Shown here: one piece after another, positions 29,685 through 39,413 of the stretch
How the letters are laid out: every line of letters begins with the position of its first letter
Position numbering within the stretch: position 1 is the first letter of the stretch
NCBI RefSeq assembly: GCF_007746795.1
Contig: NZ_CP036343.1
Coordinates: 6,524,357 to 6,588,356 of the forward strand
Direction of reading: 5' to 3'
DNA from: Gimesia algae
Lineage (GTDB): Bacteria > Planctomycetota > Planctomycetia > Planctomycetales > Planctomycetaceae
DNA length: 64,000 bases
Made by a program: the position numbers and the translations under genes
Notes under the pieces: generated by a model
The model's database searches: none
What the model was told of the DNA's origin: nothing
Seen by the model: the letters and a program-made list of their open reading frames with translations, nothing else

Positions 29685-32600
29685 ATGATCGCCCGAACGA
29701 TCAGCCTGTTTGCAGTTTTCAATGTCGCTATCACATGCATTCTGTTTCAAAACGTGGATGCGGAAACGCCGTCTTCTGCTGATCAGAGTCTCGACTTTGC
29801 GACCGACATTCGTCCTTTACTTTCCGATGCCTGTTTCTCATGTCACGGCCCTGATCCGGAACATCGCGAAGCAGAACTCAGGCTCGATTTGAAAGAAGCA
29901 GTCTTTGCAAAGCACAATGGCCAGGCACTGATCGTACCGGGCAAACCCGCTGAGAGCCTGATCTATCAACGCATGACAGCCGCTGACGAAAGCGAACGCA
30001 TGCCGCCCGTTGATACGGGAAAAATACTATCCAAATCTGACCTCGCAAAAATTCGAAAATGGATCGAAGACGGCGCTCCCTGGGCTTCGCACTGGGCTTT
30101 TCAAACACCAGTTAAACCAGCGCTTCCTGAAGTCAGGCAACCAGAATTGATTCAAAACCCGATTGATGCTTTCGTACTGGATAAACTGGAACAGCAACCA
30201 CTGTCTTTCTCAGCACCCGCTGACCGAACGACGCTCCTGCGACGCTTGAGTCTGGACCTGATCGGCCTGCCCCCGCGCATCGAAGAGATTGATGCTTTCC
30301 TTGCAGACAAAAACTCTGATGCATACCAGAATCAGGTGGCACGTCTGCTTGCCTCACCCCATTACGGAGAACGCTGGGGAAGACTCTGGCTTGATGCGGC
30401 CCGCTATGCCGATTCCAACGGCTATGAAAAAGATGCGCCCCGCGAAGTCTGGCTCTATCGTGACTGGGTGATTGATGCCTTAAATCAGAATATGCCCTAC
30501 GATCAGTTTGTTATAGAACAGATCGCCGGTGATCTGCTTCCGCAGGCAACACAAGATCAGAAAATTGCCACCGGTTTCATGCGCAATTCCATGCTCAATG
30601 AAGAAGGGGGCATCGACCCTGAAGAATTTCGCATGGCCGCCATGTTCGACCGTATGGACACCATTGGAAAAAGTGTTCTCGGTTTGACGCTGCAATGCAG
30701 CCAATGCCATACCCATAAATACGATCCGTTAACTCATGAAAATTATTATCAGATTTTTGCCTGTATTAATAACTCGTATGAGGCCAGTATGCGAGGTTAT
30801 ACAGACGAAGAACAGCAGCAGCGGGAAAAACTGTTAACCGAAATCAAGTCCCTCGAACAGTCGCTTAAAAACTCGGTGTCCGACTGGCCTCAACGTATGG
30901 CTGCATGGGAAAAACAGGTACAGCAGAACCAGCCGGTCTGGCATGTAATGAAACTGAAAAATATCGACAGTAATTCCCAGCGTTACTTTGAACAACCCGA
31001 TCATTCCATGCTGGCACAAGGTTATGCGCCGTCCCGGTTCACTTCGAATTTTGAAGCCGAAGTCGATGCCGTCGATATCACCGCCATCCGACTTGAACTG
31101 TTAAACCACCCCAATCTACCGGCAGGAGGCCCCGGTCGCGCCACATCCGGTCTGTGTGCGTTAACCGACATCAAACTCACCGTTGAGAATGCAAAAGATC
31201 TTCAACAGAAATCCAACATCAAATTCACGGAAGCCACTGCCGATTTCAGTAATCCGCGTCTGCAATTGCAATATCCTTACGAAGACAAAAAAGGAGTCCG
31301 CGGCTTTACCGGGCCAGTCAGTTATGCGATTGACGGCGACAACTCGACAGCCTGGGGAATCGATGGCGGACCGGGACGACAGAACCAGCCCCATGAAGCA
31401 GTCTTTCGCGCTGAAAAACCATTCGGTTACCCACAGGGCAGTAAACTAAAAATCGGTCTCGTGCAAATGCATGGTGGCTGGAACAGTGACAACAATCAAA
31501 CGATGAATCTCGGTCGCTTCCGCATATCATGGAGCAACAGTCAAAATGCGCAGGCGGATTTCCTTCCTGATCAGGTCAGAGAAATTCTGGCAATTCCCGA
31601 TGCGGAACGCACACCCCGTCAGCAAGACGAAATCTTCAGCTACTGGCGGACGACGGTCCCTGAATGGAAAAAAGAAAATCAGCGAATTGAAGCAATCTGG
31701 AAACAGCATCCGGAAGGCACCACTCAGCTGGTTTATCAGGAACGTCCGCAGCCCCGTCAAACCCATCTGCTGGATCGTGGCGACTTCCTCAAACAAAAGC
31801 AGGTGGTGCAGCCAGGCGTGCCCGGTTTTCTGAACTCACTCCCGACAGATGTCCCTGTGGACCGCTTGACATTTGCCCGCTGGCTTGTCGATCGTGAATC
31901 ACCGACAACGGCCCGCGCCATAGTAAACCGGGTGTGGCAGGCCTACTTCGGTCAGGGAATCGTCTCAACCAGTGAAGACCTGGGCTCTCAAGGAGCGGCG
32001 CCCACGCATCGAAAGCTGCTGGACTGGCTGGCAGTCTGGTTCATGGAGGAGGGCTGGGACCTGAAAAAACTACACACCCTGATTGTCACCTCCCGGACCT
32101 ATCAACAGTCATCCCGCGTCAGTCCCGAATTGATTACGAAAGATCCGTATAACCGCCTGCTGGCACGGGGCCCGCGCTATCGCGTCGATGCGGAAATCGT
32201 CCGTGATATCGCCTTGCAGGCCAGTGGACTGCTGCATCCCGAAATCGGCGGCCCCTCTGTGTATCCGCCGGCTCCCGCCTTCCTGTTTGATAAACCGGCC
32301 AGTTATGGACCTAAAACATGGAATGTAAATGAAGACGCCGAACGTTACCGCCGCGCTATTTATACGTTCCGTTTCCGCTCGGTTCCCTACCCCATGCTCC
32401 AGGCATTTGATGCACCGAACGGTGATATTTCAACCGTGAAACGCACTCGCTCCAATACACCGCTGCAGGCTTTGACCACACTCAATGAAACCCTGTTCAT
32501 GGAGTGTGCTGTTGGACTTGCAGAGACAATACTCTCATCCAAATCAGATTCTGATGAATCACGGATCGAAATGGCGTTCCGACGCTGTGTTTCTCGTTTT

Positions 32601-32792
32601 CCCGCTGCAGAAGAAAAACAGGTACTGACACGTTTCCTGAATAGACAGCGCGACTACTTCAACAAACATCCGGAAGAAGCAACACAGATTTCTGATCAGA
32701 AACAGGCCAAAGATTCTATCACGGATTTTGCTGCATGGGTCGCCTTATCTCGGGTGCTGCTCAATATGGATGAGACGATCACAAAAGAATAA
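29685..32792 (+). CDS. PSD1 (DUF1549/DUF1553) cytochrome-like secreted protein, second copy
   Basis: A 1035-residue exported protein; the signal peptide (1-27) ends at VDAE. The haem c motif CFSCH lies in the PSC1 domain (RPLLSDACFSCHGPDPEHRE), then DUF1549 (RTTLLRRLSLDLIGLP; GERWGRLWLDAARYADSNGY) with a second CSQCH motif, and DUF1553 (TFARWLVDRESPTTARAIVN; LHTLIVTSRTYQQSSR). The central insert (about 420-650) differs from the first copy and is not the same discoidin-like sequence. It pairs with the DUF1501 gene at 32835. Two complete PSD1-DUF1501 pairs within 11 kb suggest parallel surface degradation or modification functions. Confidence 0.93.
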   Translation: MIARTISLFAVFNVAITCILFQNVDAETPSSADQSLDFATDIRPLLSDACFSCHGPDPEHREAELRLDLKEAVFAKHNGQALIVPGKPAESLIYQRMTAADESERMPPVDTGKILSKSDLAKIRKWIEDGAPWASHWAFQTPVKPALPEVRQPELIQNPIDAFVLDKLEQQPLSFSAPADRTTLLRRLSLDLIGLPPRIEEIDAFLADKNSDAYQNQVARLLASPHYGERWGRLWLDAARYADSNGYEKDAPREVWLYRDWVIDALNQNMPYDQFVIEQIAGDLLPQATQDQKIATGFMRNSMLNEEGGIDPEEFRMAAMFDRMDTIGKSVLGLTLQCSQCHTHKYDPLTHENYYQIFACINNSYEASMRGYTDEEQQQREKLLTEIKSLEQSLKNSVSDWPQRMAAWEKQVQQNQPVWHVMKLKNIDSNSQRYFEQPDHSMLAQGYAPSRFTSNFEAEVDAVDITAIRLELLNHPNLPAGGPGRATSGLCALTDIKLTVENAKDLQQKSNIKFTEATADFSNPRLQLQYPYEDKKGVRGFTGPVSYAIDGDNSTAWGIDGGPGRQNQPHEAVFRAEKPFGYPQGSKLKIGLVQMHGGWNSDNNQTMNLGRFRISWSNSQNAQADFLPDQVREILAIPDAERTPRQQDEIFSYWRTTVPEWKKENQRIEAIWKQHPEGTTQLVYQERPQPRQTHLLDRGDFLKQKQVVQPGVPGFLNSLPTDVPVDRLTFARWLVDRESPTTARAIVNRVWQAYFGQGIVSTSEDLGSQGAAPTHRKLLDWLAVWFMEEGWDLKKLHTLIVTSRTYQQSSRVSPELITKDPYNRLLARGPRYRVDAEIVRDIALQASGLLHPEIGGPSVYPPAPAFLFDKPASYGPKTWNVNEDAERYRRAIYTFRFRSVPYPMLQAFDAPNGDISTVKRTRSNTPLQALTTLNETLFMECAVGLAETILSSKSDSDESRIEMAFRRCVSRFPAAEEKQVLTRFLNRQRDYFNKHPEEATQISDQKQAKDSITDFAAWVALSRVLLNMDETITKE

Positions 32793-32834
32793 CCAACTAT
32801 CGAATCAACGAGTGAACTTGAACAGGTGACACTG

Positions 32835-34268
32835 ATGAAAAACTTAAATCACCCGGCACACCCCATTGCCCGCCGCTGGTTTCTAGAACAATGTGGAGTC
32901 GGTCTCGGCGCGATCGCCGTCAATCAACTGCTCCAGGAATCCGGTTATGCTGCCAGTTCAAAAGCTGATGAAGGTCAGAATCCACTGGCACCACATCAAC
33001 CCCACCATCCTCCCAAGGCGAAAAATATCATTTTTCTGTTTATGGGCGGGGGGCCCAGCCACCTGGAACTGTTCGATAATAAACCAGTGCTGGGCAAGTT
33101 TGATGGCCAATTGCCACCCGAAGATCTGTTGAATGGATATCGTGCCGCGTTTATCAATCCGAATTCCAAATTCCTCGGACCTAAATTTAAATTTGCAAAG
33201 CATGGGGAATGTGGGGCAGAAGTTTCTGAAATCCTGCCTCATCTGGCAGAAGTCGTTGATGAAATCGCCATCGTAAAAAGCATGAAAACTGATGCCTTCA
33301 ATCATGCCCCCGCCCAGATTCAGGCCCTCACCGGGTCCCAGTTATTCGGCAAACCCAGCCTGGGAGCCTGGACCATCTATGGCCTGGGTAGCGAATCGAA
33401 AAACCTACCCGGTTTTGTCGTCTTCAGTTCAGGAAACAAAGGCCCTAGTGGCGGCAGTTCCTGCTGGGGAAGTGGCTTTCTGCCTACCACGCATCAAGGT
33501 GTCATGTTCCGTGGGGGACAGGAACCGGTACTTTACCTGCAGAATCCTCCCGGAGTCTCTGCACAACTGCAACGTGATTCGCTGAATACAATCAAGGCTT
33601 TGAACCAGAATCACCTCGACCAGGTCGGCGACCCTGAGATTGCTACTCGGATCAATTCTTTTGAGATGGCATATCGCATGCAGTCCAGTGCCCCTGATGT
33701 CATGGACCTGGGTCAGGAAACCAAAGAAACACTCGCTCTGTATGGTGCAGAGCCAGGCAAAACCTCATTCGCAAATAATTGCCTGCTGGCACGCCGACTG
33801 GTGGAACGGGGGGTTCGATGCGTGCAGCTGTTTCATGAATCCTGGGATCAGCATGGCGGACTGGTGAGTGGATTAAAAAGTAACTGTAAAGCCACCGATC
33901 AGGCTTCTGCTGCTTTAATCAAAGACCTCAAGCAACGTGGTTTGTTACAGGACACACTTGTTGTCTGGGGGGGAGAATTCGGTCGCACACCCATGGTACA
34001 GGGGGGCAATGATGGTCGCGATCATCACCCCAATGCATTTACCATGTGGCTGGCCGGTGGCGGGATCAAAGGGGGAACCACCATTGGTGGTTCGGATGAT
34101 TTCGGTTTCAATGTGATCGAAGATGAAGTCCCCGTCTACGATCTGCATGCCACGATATTACATCTGCTGGGACTGAATCCGGATCGACTCTCGTTCCGTT
34201 TCCAGGGATTGGATCAAAAACTGATCGGAGTCAATCCCGCGAAAATCGTCACAAAAATCCTGGCTTGA
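32835..34268 (+). CDS. Tat-exported DUF1501 protein, second copy
   Basis: A 477-residue protein starting at ATG 32835; AGGTGA ends 5 bases before it, which makes this start better than the GTG at 32826. The N-terminal ARRWFLEQCGVGLGAIA is a Tat-type signal. DUF1501 motifs: KNIIFLFMGGGPSHLELFD, RCVQLFHESWDQHG and EFGRTPMVQGGNDGRDHHP. It is the same family as the protein at 26268 but from a different subgroup, judging by the GGGPSH stretch. It follows its PSD1 partner by 42 bases. Confidence 0.93.
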   Translation: MKNLNHPAHPIARRWFLEQCGVGLGAIAVNQLLQESGYAASSKADEGQNPLAPHQPHHPPKAKNIIFLFMGGGPSHLELFDNKPVLGKFDGQLPPEDLLNGYRAAFINPNSKFLGPKFKFAKHGECGAEVSEILPHLAEVVDEIAIVKSMKTDAFNHAPAQIQALTGSQLFGKPSLGAWTIYGLGSESKNLPGFVVFSSGNKGPSGGSSCWGSGFLPTTHQGVMFRGGQEPVLYLQNPPGVSAQLQRDSLNTIKALNQNHLDQVGDPEIATRINSFEMAYRMQSSAPDVMDLGQETKETLALYGAEPGKTSFANNCLLARRLVERGVRCVQLFHESWDQHGGLVSGLKSNCKATDQASAALIKDLKQRGLLQDTLVVWGGEFGRTPMVQGGNDGRDHHPNAFTMWLAGGGIKGGTTIGGSDDFGFNVIEDEVPVYDLHATILHLLGLNPDRLSFRFQGLDQKLIGVNPAKIVTKILA

Positions 34269-34271
34269 TAT

Positions 34272-34314
34272 AACAGAAAAACCCCTTGCCAAAACTGACA
34301 AGGGGTTTTCTGTT
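34272..34314. terminator. Bidirectional terminator
   Basis: AACAGAAAAACCCCTTG (34272-34288) pairs with CAAGGGGTTTTCTGTT (34299-34314), with one bulged A. The A- and T-rich outer arms give a U tract for either direction. It separates the convergent DUF1501 and RmlD-like genes. Confidence 0.9.
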
Positions 34315-34334
34315 TTGATTCATTTGAACTCGGT

Positions 34335-35279
34335 TCAGGCAGCAATTTCCTGCTCGTAGAGTCGAGCTGGTGCATTGTTCAACCGGTTCAGATAACCGTT
34401 GTGCTGCTGATCGAACAGACGCTGCAATCCATCATCCAGCATCGGCATCGAAATGCTGAGTGACCGTCGAATTTTACGTGTATGCAATGACGTTTCGCCG
34501 TTCGCAAAACCCGTAGTGCGTTCATTGAGTACTGTCGCTCGAGGAAGTACCGGCACAGTCAGGCCGAATGTGACAGCCAGACGCTGCACAAATTCGATCG
34601 GGCTGATACGTTCGCCGCCAGCCACGTGGAAGGTCCCCGTCAATCGTTCCTGATAGGCGTGTTCGATGATCGCTGCCAGATCCGTTGCCAGCAAAGGTGT
34701 GGCATGCCGATAACAGTCCTGCTCGGAAAATGACCCGTTTTCCAGAGACTGCACCAGACTTTCAATCTGCCCCTGACCGTAAGCGGCAGGGGTCCAGCCA
34801 AACACATTGGTTCGAATAATCAGTGCGTTATCACACAGGCTGACTTCCCGTTCAACGGCACGCAGTACTTCTGCCTGCTGGCTTTCACACAGCCCCGAAC
34901 ATTCCTCTTCATGGAACATCCAGGGACCTGTAAATACAGCATCAGATGAAATATGCGTAAAGCGGGCTGAATGCAGCTCAGCGGCATTCACCCAGTTGCG
35001 CGCTGCGAGCACGGGATCCTTTGTTAAAAACTTCTCAGGATCGACATTCCAGGCGGAATTTGCGGCAACGCCACAATAGACTACCCAGTTAGGACGAACC
35101 ATCGACAGCCAGTGCTCGGCTGATTCGACATCGTCTTCCTGATAAGTATGAGTTTCACATCCCTGGATGGAAACTGGTGAAGCTGAAGTTAATCCGACAA
35201 CCCGATATCGACTGGATAAGCAGGTTGCAATATTTGCTCCGGCAACCGTATCAAGTCCAATAACCAGAACTGTTTCCAC
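34335..35279 (-). CDS. RmlD-like NAD(P)-dependent reductase/epimerase
   Basis: A 314-residue Rossmann-fold protein of the RmlD (dTDP-4-dehydrorhamnose reductase) type. The N-terminal strand VLVIGLDTVAGANIATCL replaces the usual GxxGxxG. ARFTHISSDAVFTGPWMF is the family's STDYVFDG equivalent, but the catalytic YxxxK is not evident, so it may be a non-catalytic or divergent member. GTFHVAGGERISPIEFVQRL is the late substrate-domain motif. The GTG start at 35279 is supported by GGAGG 7 bases upstream. Cytosolic; substrate unknown, nucleotide sugar suggested by family. Confidence 0.75.
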   Translation of the reverse strand: METVLVIGLDTVAGANIATCLSSRYRVVGLTSASPVSIQGCETHTYQEDDVESAEHWLSMVRPNWVVYCGVAANSAWNVDPEKFLTKDPVLAARNWVNAAELHSARFTHISSDAVFTGPWMFHEEECSGLCESQQAEVLRAVEREVSLCDNALIIRTNVFGWTPAAYGQGQIESLVQSLENGSFSEQDCYRHATPLLATDLAAIIEHAYQERLTGTFHVAGGERISPIEFVQRLAVTFGLTVPVLPRATVLNERTTGFANGETSLHTRKIRRSLSISMPMLDDGLQRLFDQQHNGYLNRLNNAPARLYEQEIAA

Positions 35280-35324
35280 GCCGCGCCTCCATGCTTAGAC
35301 GTTGTTGTTATATCAGTCAGTAAA

Positions 35325-35360
35325 AGTTTTGTTCGTTAAACTCTTGCTCAGAACAAAACT
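35325..35360. repeat. 10-bp inverted repeat upstream of the RmlD-like gene
   Basis: AGTTTTGTTC (35325-35334) and GAACAAAACT (35351-35360) are perfect complements separated by 16 bases. They lie 46 bases before the GTG start of the minus-strand gene, a position compatible with an operator or a leader hairpin. Confidence 0.6.
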
Positions 35361-35618
35361 ATTTGACATCTCAGTAGTTCTACGATAGTTGCACTCGCAA
35401 ACCAATCCATTTGTTTCGCGAGGGGCGGATTATAGATGGCATTACTGATTTTCACCAACCCCAATTTTAAAGAGAAATTCATGGTGCCAGTTCCACCACT
35501 TTCTTGCATTTCAATTTGAGGGTTCAAGTGCAGAAAACGTTACCCCTTTCAAGAATCCAGTCGACATGCCTGACTCTTCCGGAAGGTAAATCCACCCCCA
35601 TTTTGATTCCAACGAAAA

Positions 35619-35659
35619 AATCTTTTTTCAAAAAACAGATTGGAAATTGAAAAAAGATT
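35619..35659. repeat. 12-bp inverted repeat, A/T-rich
   Basis: AATCTTTTTTCA (35619-35630) and TGAAAAAAGATT (35648-35659) are perfect complements with a 17-base spacer. The arm composition (A/T runs) could act as a terminator-like structure or arise by chance in A/T-rich DNA. Confidence 0.55.
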
Positions 35660-35904
35660 AAAGGTTTGCCACATTTTTATTTCATTTCGTTCTTTCGTAT
35701 TGACCTGATTTTGGAAAAGCAATATCTTCCCGCCTCACATTAGTGATCTCTGCGCCTGTTCTATAGGCTGGTCACTCACCTCCCACATTGATTACCCATC
35801 AATTGATTCACACATAACACTTCGATTTGATACTGCAGTGATTTCTTTCCGAGGAAACGAATTCACTCAGCCCCATACCATTTCTTATAAAGACTTTTGA
35901 AACC

Positions 35905-36915
35905 ATGTCCGTCTCGCGTCATTTACCGGATTATCCGATCCTGCTGGCTGGAGTTTCGACTCCTGTCGTAAAAGGAATGCGCGAGATGGGACTCTCGGTA
36001 ACAGAACTCCAGGACGATCTGACATATTTAACGGGATATCAGTCATCCCGCTGGAATCTGCTGCTGGTTGGATCTCAAAAATGCTTCAATGAACAGGAGT
36101 TGCAGACTCTCTCTCTCTGCAGGATCCCCATCATTGACCTGGCGGAATTCAATAACAAGACAGGCATTGGCCGCACGATTCCGGAAATGAGTAAAAAAGC
36201 CAACACCGGAGTCGAACAGTTCAACTCACAGTTTGCGGTTCAACTGAAAACGCGCATTCAACAGTCGGGAGGCGCCTGGATCCGTCTGGGAGATTATCCT
36301 TATCCCTACCAGGGTGTCATCTGCTATGCCGAATCCGCTCTCGGAAATGATTTTCGCGAATACTCAAATGTGATGAGTCCTTTAACTGTGTCGCTGGATT
36401 TGCTGCATTGCAAATCGGAAGCGGAATGGCAAACTGAATCAAATTCAGAAACTCAGAGAAAACTGCGTGTGGAATTGATCAGCAGATACCGTCAGGGATT
36501 GCCGGTTTCGTTATCGTCTGTTTCCTCGCGACTCGAAATGACTCAATTATTTCAAGACATTCACCTCGATCGGAAACAGATGCCTCTGGTCTGGGTAACT
36601 TCACTCGATACATTCTTTCGCTGGTGGAAACTGAGAAGTGAATTCTCAGTCAGTATCAACCGACTTTCCACCGGCTGGGAAACGATTATCTCCGGAAATT
36701 TTGAAGGCTTCAGCCCTGCGCTGCAGATCTGGAGAAGCCAGCATTCAGCCACGGTAGCTTTATACCGGGGAGTGAATGAAATCAGAGATGATGCAACCGC
36801 GTTCGCGAATAATCCCGAACGTCATCCCGGAGGATTTAGTGCACATTGGGCAGGAGTCTGTTCCAGCCTGATTCCATTTGACTTCAAAAATTTTGCAGCA
36901 GCAGCTGCTTCGTAA
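35905..36915 (+). CDS. Hypothetical protein, 336 aa
   Basis: A soluble protein with no signal peptide and no membrane segment. Residues 1-80 (DYPILLAGVSTPVVKGMREM) look like a Rossmann-like strand-helix start. The later LDTFFRWWKLRSEFSVSINR segment is reminiscent of the C-terminal region of some polysaccharide-deacetylase-associated proteins, though I cannot assign a family. No catalytic His/Asp set was identified. It is not in an obvious operon; a small lipoprotein gene follows after 81 bases. Confidence 0.65.
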   Translation: MSVSRHLPDYPILLAGVSTPVVKGMREMGLSVTELQDDLTYLTGYQSSRWNLLLVGSQKCFNEQELQTLSLCRIPIIDLAEFNNKTGIGRTIPEMSKKANTGVEQFNSQFAVQLKTRIQQSGGAWIRLGDYPYPYQGVICYAESALGNDFREYSNVMSPLTVSLDLLHCKSEAEWQTESNSETQRKLRVELISRYRQGLPVSLSSVSSRLEMTQLFQDIHLDRKQMPLVWVTSLDTFFRWWKLRSEFSVSINRLSTGWETIISGNFEGFSPALQIWRSQHSATVALYRGVNEIRDDATAFANNPERHPGGFSAHWAGVCSSLIPFDFKNFAAAAAS

Positions 36916-36996
36916 AAACTGATTTTCCCCATGAAAGCTTGATTTCAGCGATAGAATATTTCTCTCGCTATTTTGTAGAAGAAAAGGATTGAACTC

Positions 36997-37293
36997 ATGA
37001 AACGTTTCGGAATTACGATGCTGGGTCTCGCGTTGATCGCACTGACAACAGGTTGCCAGTGTGGAAGATATGGCTCATGTGGCAGCTGTAATTACGGTCC
37101 CACAATGGCGCCCTTTAGTGGTGGCGGTGGTGGCTGTTCAACCGGTAACTGCGGTGTTGGTGCTCCTACTTATGCACCTCAGGGAGCATACAACACTTAC
37201 GACACGTATCAGTCAACTGCAAGTGCTCCTGTGATTCAGGGAAGTGTACCAACGACTGCTTACGCACCATTGGATCCGCTGCCGATGTATTAA
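36997..37293 (+). CDS. Small Cys/Gly-rich lipoprotein
   Basis: A 98-residue protein with a signal peptide and lipobox LTTGC (Cys at residue 20), followed by QCGRYGSCGSCNYGP, a Gly-rich stretch and a Tyr/Ala/Pro tail (YAPQGAYNTYDTYQSTASAP). Low complexity after the lipid anchor. AAAGGA precedes the ATG. Comparable small Gly/Tyr lipoproteins are common in planctomycetes. Surface-exposed spacer is a guess. Confidence 0.8.
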   Translation: MKRFGITMLGLALIALTTGCQCGRYGSCGSCNYGPTMAPFSGGGGGCSTGNCGVGAPTYAPQGAYNTYDTYQSTASAPVIQGSVPTTAYAPLDPLPMY

Positions 37294-37298
37294 CAGCC

Positions 37299-37352
37299 AC
37301 CGGGAATTCACTACTCCCGGGCGCTCTATCAGCTCGGCCTGGTTCAGGCCGA
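37299..37352 (+). terminator. Two hairpins after the small lipoprotein gene
   Basis: An imperfect stem CCGGGAAT/ACTCCCGG (about 37301-37320) is followed by a perfect stem TCGGCCTG/CAGGCCGA (37334-37341 with 37345-37352, 3-base loop). Neither has a clear T tract. They may still end or protect the lipoprotein mRNA. Confidence 0.5.
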
Positions 37353-37577
37353 CAGGCAGGTGAAATTGCGCCCTGTATTGATCCGGGTCCGCGCGGAACA
37401 AAATACTGCAACAAACCGATTGTTCGCAGAGATATGGATTGTATCTACAGTTCAGCCTTGATATACAGGTACTAATGTTATCCATATTCCATGCTGCGCA
37501 TGCCTTGCGGGTGGAGTGATGGTCTTTGGTTTCAAGAACTTCGTCTGTATATCATACCCCGCCGGGTATCTGTTATT

Positions 37578-38168
37578 ATGCCTGCTTTGCAAATTATCAA
37601 TTATCCGCATCCGGCACTCCGCTGGAAATCCAAACCCGTTAAAAGTATCACACCCCAGTTACGTGATATTGTGCGGAGCATGTTTGATCTCATGTACGAA
37701 GCACGTGGGATCGGCCTGGCTGCCAATCAGGTCGCGCTCCCCTACCGCCTGTTTGTGATCAATCTCACTTCGGACCCCAATGAACCAGAAGAAGAATTTG
37801 TGTTCATTAATCCGGAGATTACGAAACGCAAAGGGACCGCCGAAGGTGAAGAAGGCTGCTTGAGTCTACCTCAGGTTTATGGCGATGTGAAACGATCCGA
37901 AGAGATCACAGTTGAAGCTTACGATCTGGAAGGCCAGTTGTTTGAAATCACACTGGATGACCTCGCAGCGCGTGCCGTGCAACACGAACACGATCATATT
38001 GAAGGCATCATGTTTCCAGACCGCATGGTCGAGGCCAAACGCAATGAAATCGATGTTTTGATTGCCGACTTTGAAGCAGAATTTCGCCATAAACAAGAAG
38101 CGGGAGAGTACCCGTCTGATGAAGAAATTCGCAAACAACTGGCGCAACTCGAACAGCAACTGGGCTGA
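37578..38168 (+). CDS. def: Peptide deformylase
   Basis: A 196-residue enzyme starting at the ATG at 37578 (the longer frame from 37491 adds 29 residues without family match). It removes the formyl group from nascent N-terminal methionine in the cytosol. Motif I is GIGLAANQV, motif II is EEGCLSLP (metal-ligand Cys) and motif III is QHEHDHIEG (His ligands and catalytic Glu). The C-terminus is slightly extended and charged. It is followed by fmt after 124 bases, a classic pairing for formyl-methionine metabolism. Confidence 0.95.
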   Translation: MPALQIINYPHPALRWKSKPVKSITPQLRDIVRSMFDLMYEARGIGLAANQVALPYRLFVINLTSDPNEPEEEFVFINPEITKRKGTAEGEEGCLSLPQVYGDVKRSEEITVEAYDLEGQLFEITLDDLAARAVQHEHDHIEGIMFPDRMVEAKRNEIDVLIADFEAEFRHKQEAGEYPSDEEIRKQLAQLEQQLG

Positions 38169-38292
38169 GAAAATCAACCTCCGCTCTAGCTGCAGATTGG
38201 AGAGTTTTCAGCTCTGATCTCAACAGTGGACCAGCCTGATTTTACCGGTTCAATTTCATATACAAAACGGTCGGCTATGAGGAGACACCGCA

Positions 38293-39294
38293 GTGGCATT
38301 AAAAGTGGTCATGATGGGAACCGGTACTTTCGCCCTCCCCGCCTTTCAGGCACTCATCGATTCGAAACATGACGTTCTGGGACTGTATACACAGCCTGAT
38401 CGCACAGGTCGGGGACATCATCGACATAAAAATCCGATGAAAGAACTCGCGCTGGAACATGAGATCCCCGTTTTCCAGCCTGCGAAAATCAATACACCTG
38501 ATTCACTGGAGGAACTCGGCCAGTTGAAAGCCGATGTCCTGCTCGTCGCCGCTTACGGGCAGATCCTCTCACAAAAGCTGCTGGATCTGCCTCGCCTGGG
38601 GGCATTTAATTTGCATGCCTCACTTCTGCCCGCCTATCGGGGGGCTGCCCCCATTCTCTATGCGATTCGCAATGGAGAGACGAAAACTGGTGTCTCCCTG
38701 TTTCGGATTGAACGCACTCTCGATTCCGGTCCTGTCGCAGCAATGGTCGAAACTCCCATCGCTCCGAAAGAAACGACCGGCATATTACAGGATCGACTGG
38801 CAGATCTGGCGGCCCCCCTGGCAATGAATGTGCTTGATCAAATTGAGCAGGGAACACTCGTCGAAACCCCGCAGGATCATTCCGCAGCCACATTCGCCCC
38901 CACACTCGACAAACAGGAAGGCGCCATCGACTGGGGTCAGTCCGCCGCGCAGATTGCCTGCCATGTACGGGCTATGCAACCCTGGCCCAGTCCGTTCTCG
39001 TTTCTGCTGCAACCTGGCCAGGCCCCCTTAAGATTACTGATTCTGGATGTCGAAAAACTCTCTTTAGAAATACAGGATTCGCTGGAAATCGAACCTCAAT
39101 TGCTGAGTGCGACGCCAGGAACGGTTGTTATCAGTGACACAAAACGTGTTGTCATTCGCACAGGTGAGGGGCTGCTGGAACTCCATCAAATTCAGCCCCA
39201 GGGGAAACGCGCCATGGAAATCAGCCAGTTTTTGTGTGGTAAACAGATCAGACCCGGAGATGTCTTTGGTAACCCGCCCCCAGAAGGTGACTAA
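38293..39294 (+). CDS. fmt: Methionyl-tRNA formyltransferase
   Basis: A 333-residue enzyme that formylates initiator methionyl-tRNA using 10-formyl-tetrahydrofolate. The catalytic-domain signature ASLLPAYRGAAPILYAIRNG is present with the following TKTGVSLFRI and DSGPV segments, and the C-terminal OB-fold tRNA-binding domain ends in RPGDVFG. The start is GTG at 38293 with GAGGAG upstream; the length is normal. It is linked to def. Cytosolic. The second half (about residues 205-310) is the less conserved C-terminal domain. Confidence 0.95.
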   Translation: MALKVVMMGTGTFALPAFQALIDSKHDVLGLYTQPDRTGRGHHRHKNPMKELALEHEIPVFQPAKINTPDSLEELGQLKADVLLVAAYGQILSQKLLDLPRLGAFNLHASLLPAYRGAAPILYAIRNGETKTGVSLFRIERTLDSGPVAAMVETPIAPKETTGILQDRLADLAAPLAMNVLDQIEQGTLVETPQDHSAATFAPTLDKQEGAIDWGQSAAQIACHVRAMQPWPSPFSFLLQPGQAPLRLLILDVEKLSLEIQDSLEIEPQLLSATPGTVVISDTKRVVIRTGEGLLELHQIQPQGKRAMEISQFLCGKQIRPGDVFGNPPPEGD

Positions 39295-39413
39295 CGTACA
39301 TATATTTTATCTAAAACAGACAGTTCACTCTTGCTGCGTTTTAGGTATTCTGAGATGATTCCGCCCCTGAACTGAGGCGAAGCAGTTTTAAGAAACACAA
39401 GGAAGTGAATCAG

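Larger units (their letters stand above)
35280..35904. other. Intergenic region, 625 bp, with two perfect inverted repeats
   Basis: The leader region of the RmlD-like gene (minus) and the 336-aa gene (plus). Two perfect inverted repeats lie here (35325-35360 and 35619-35659, listed separately). The central part is strongly A/T-rich. No open frame of interest or RNA gene was recognised. Confidence 0.5.

Noticed and set aside
39311-39344. Imperfect CTAAAAC/GTTTTAG stem after fmt
   Set aside because: Only the outer 7 bp pair well and no T tract follows, so it is not convincing as a terminator.
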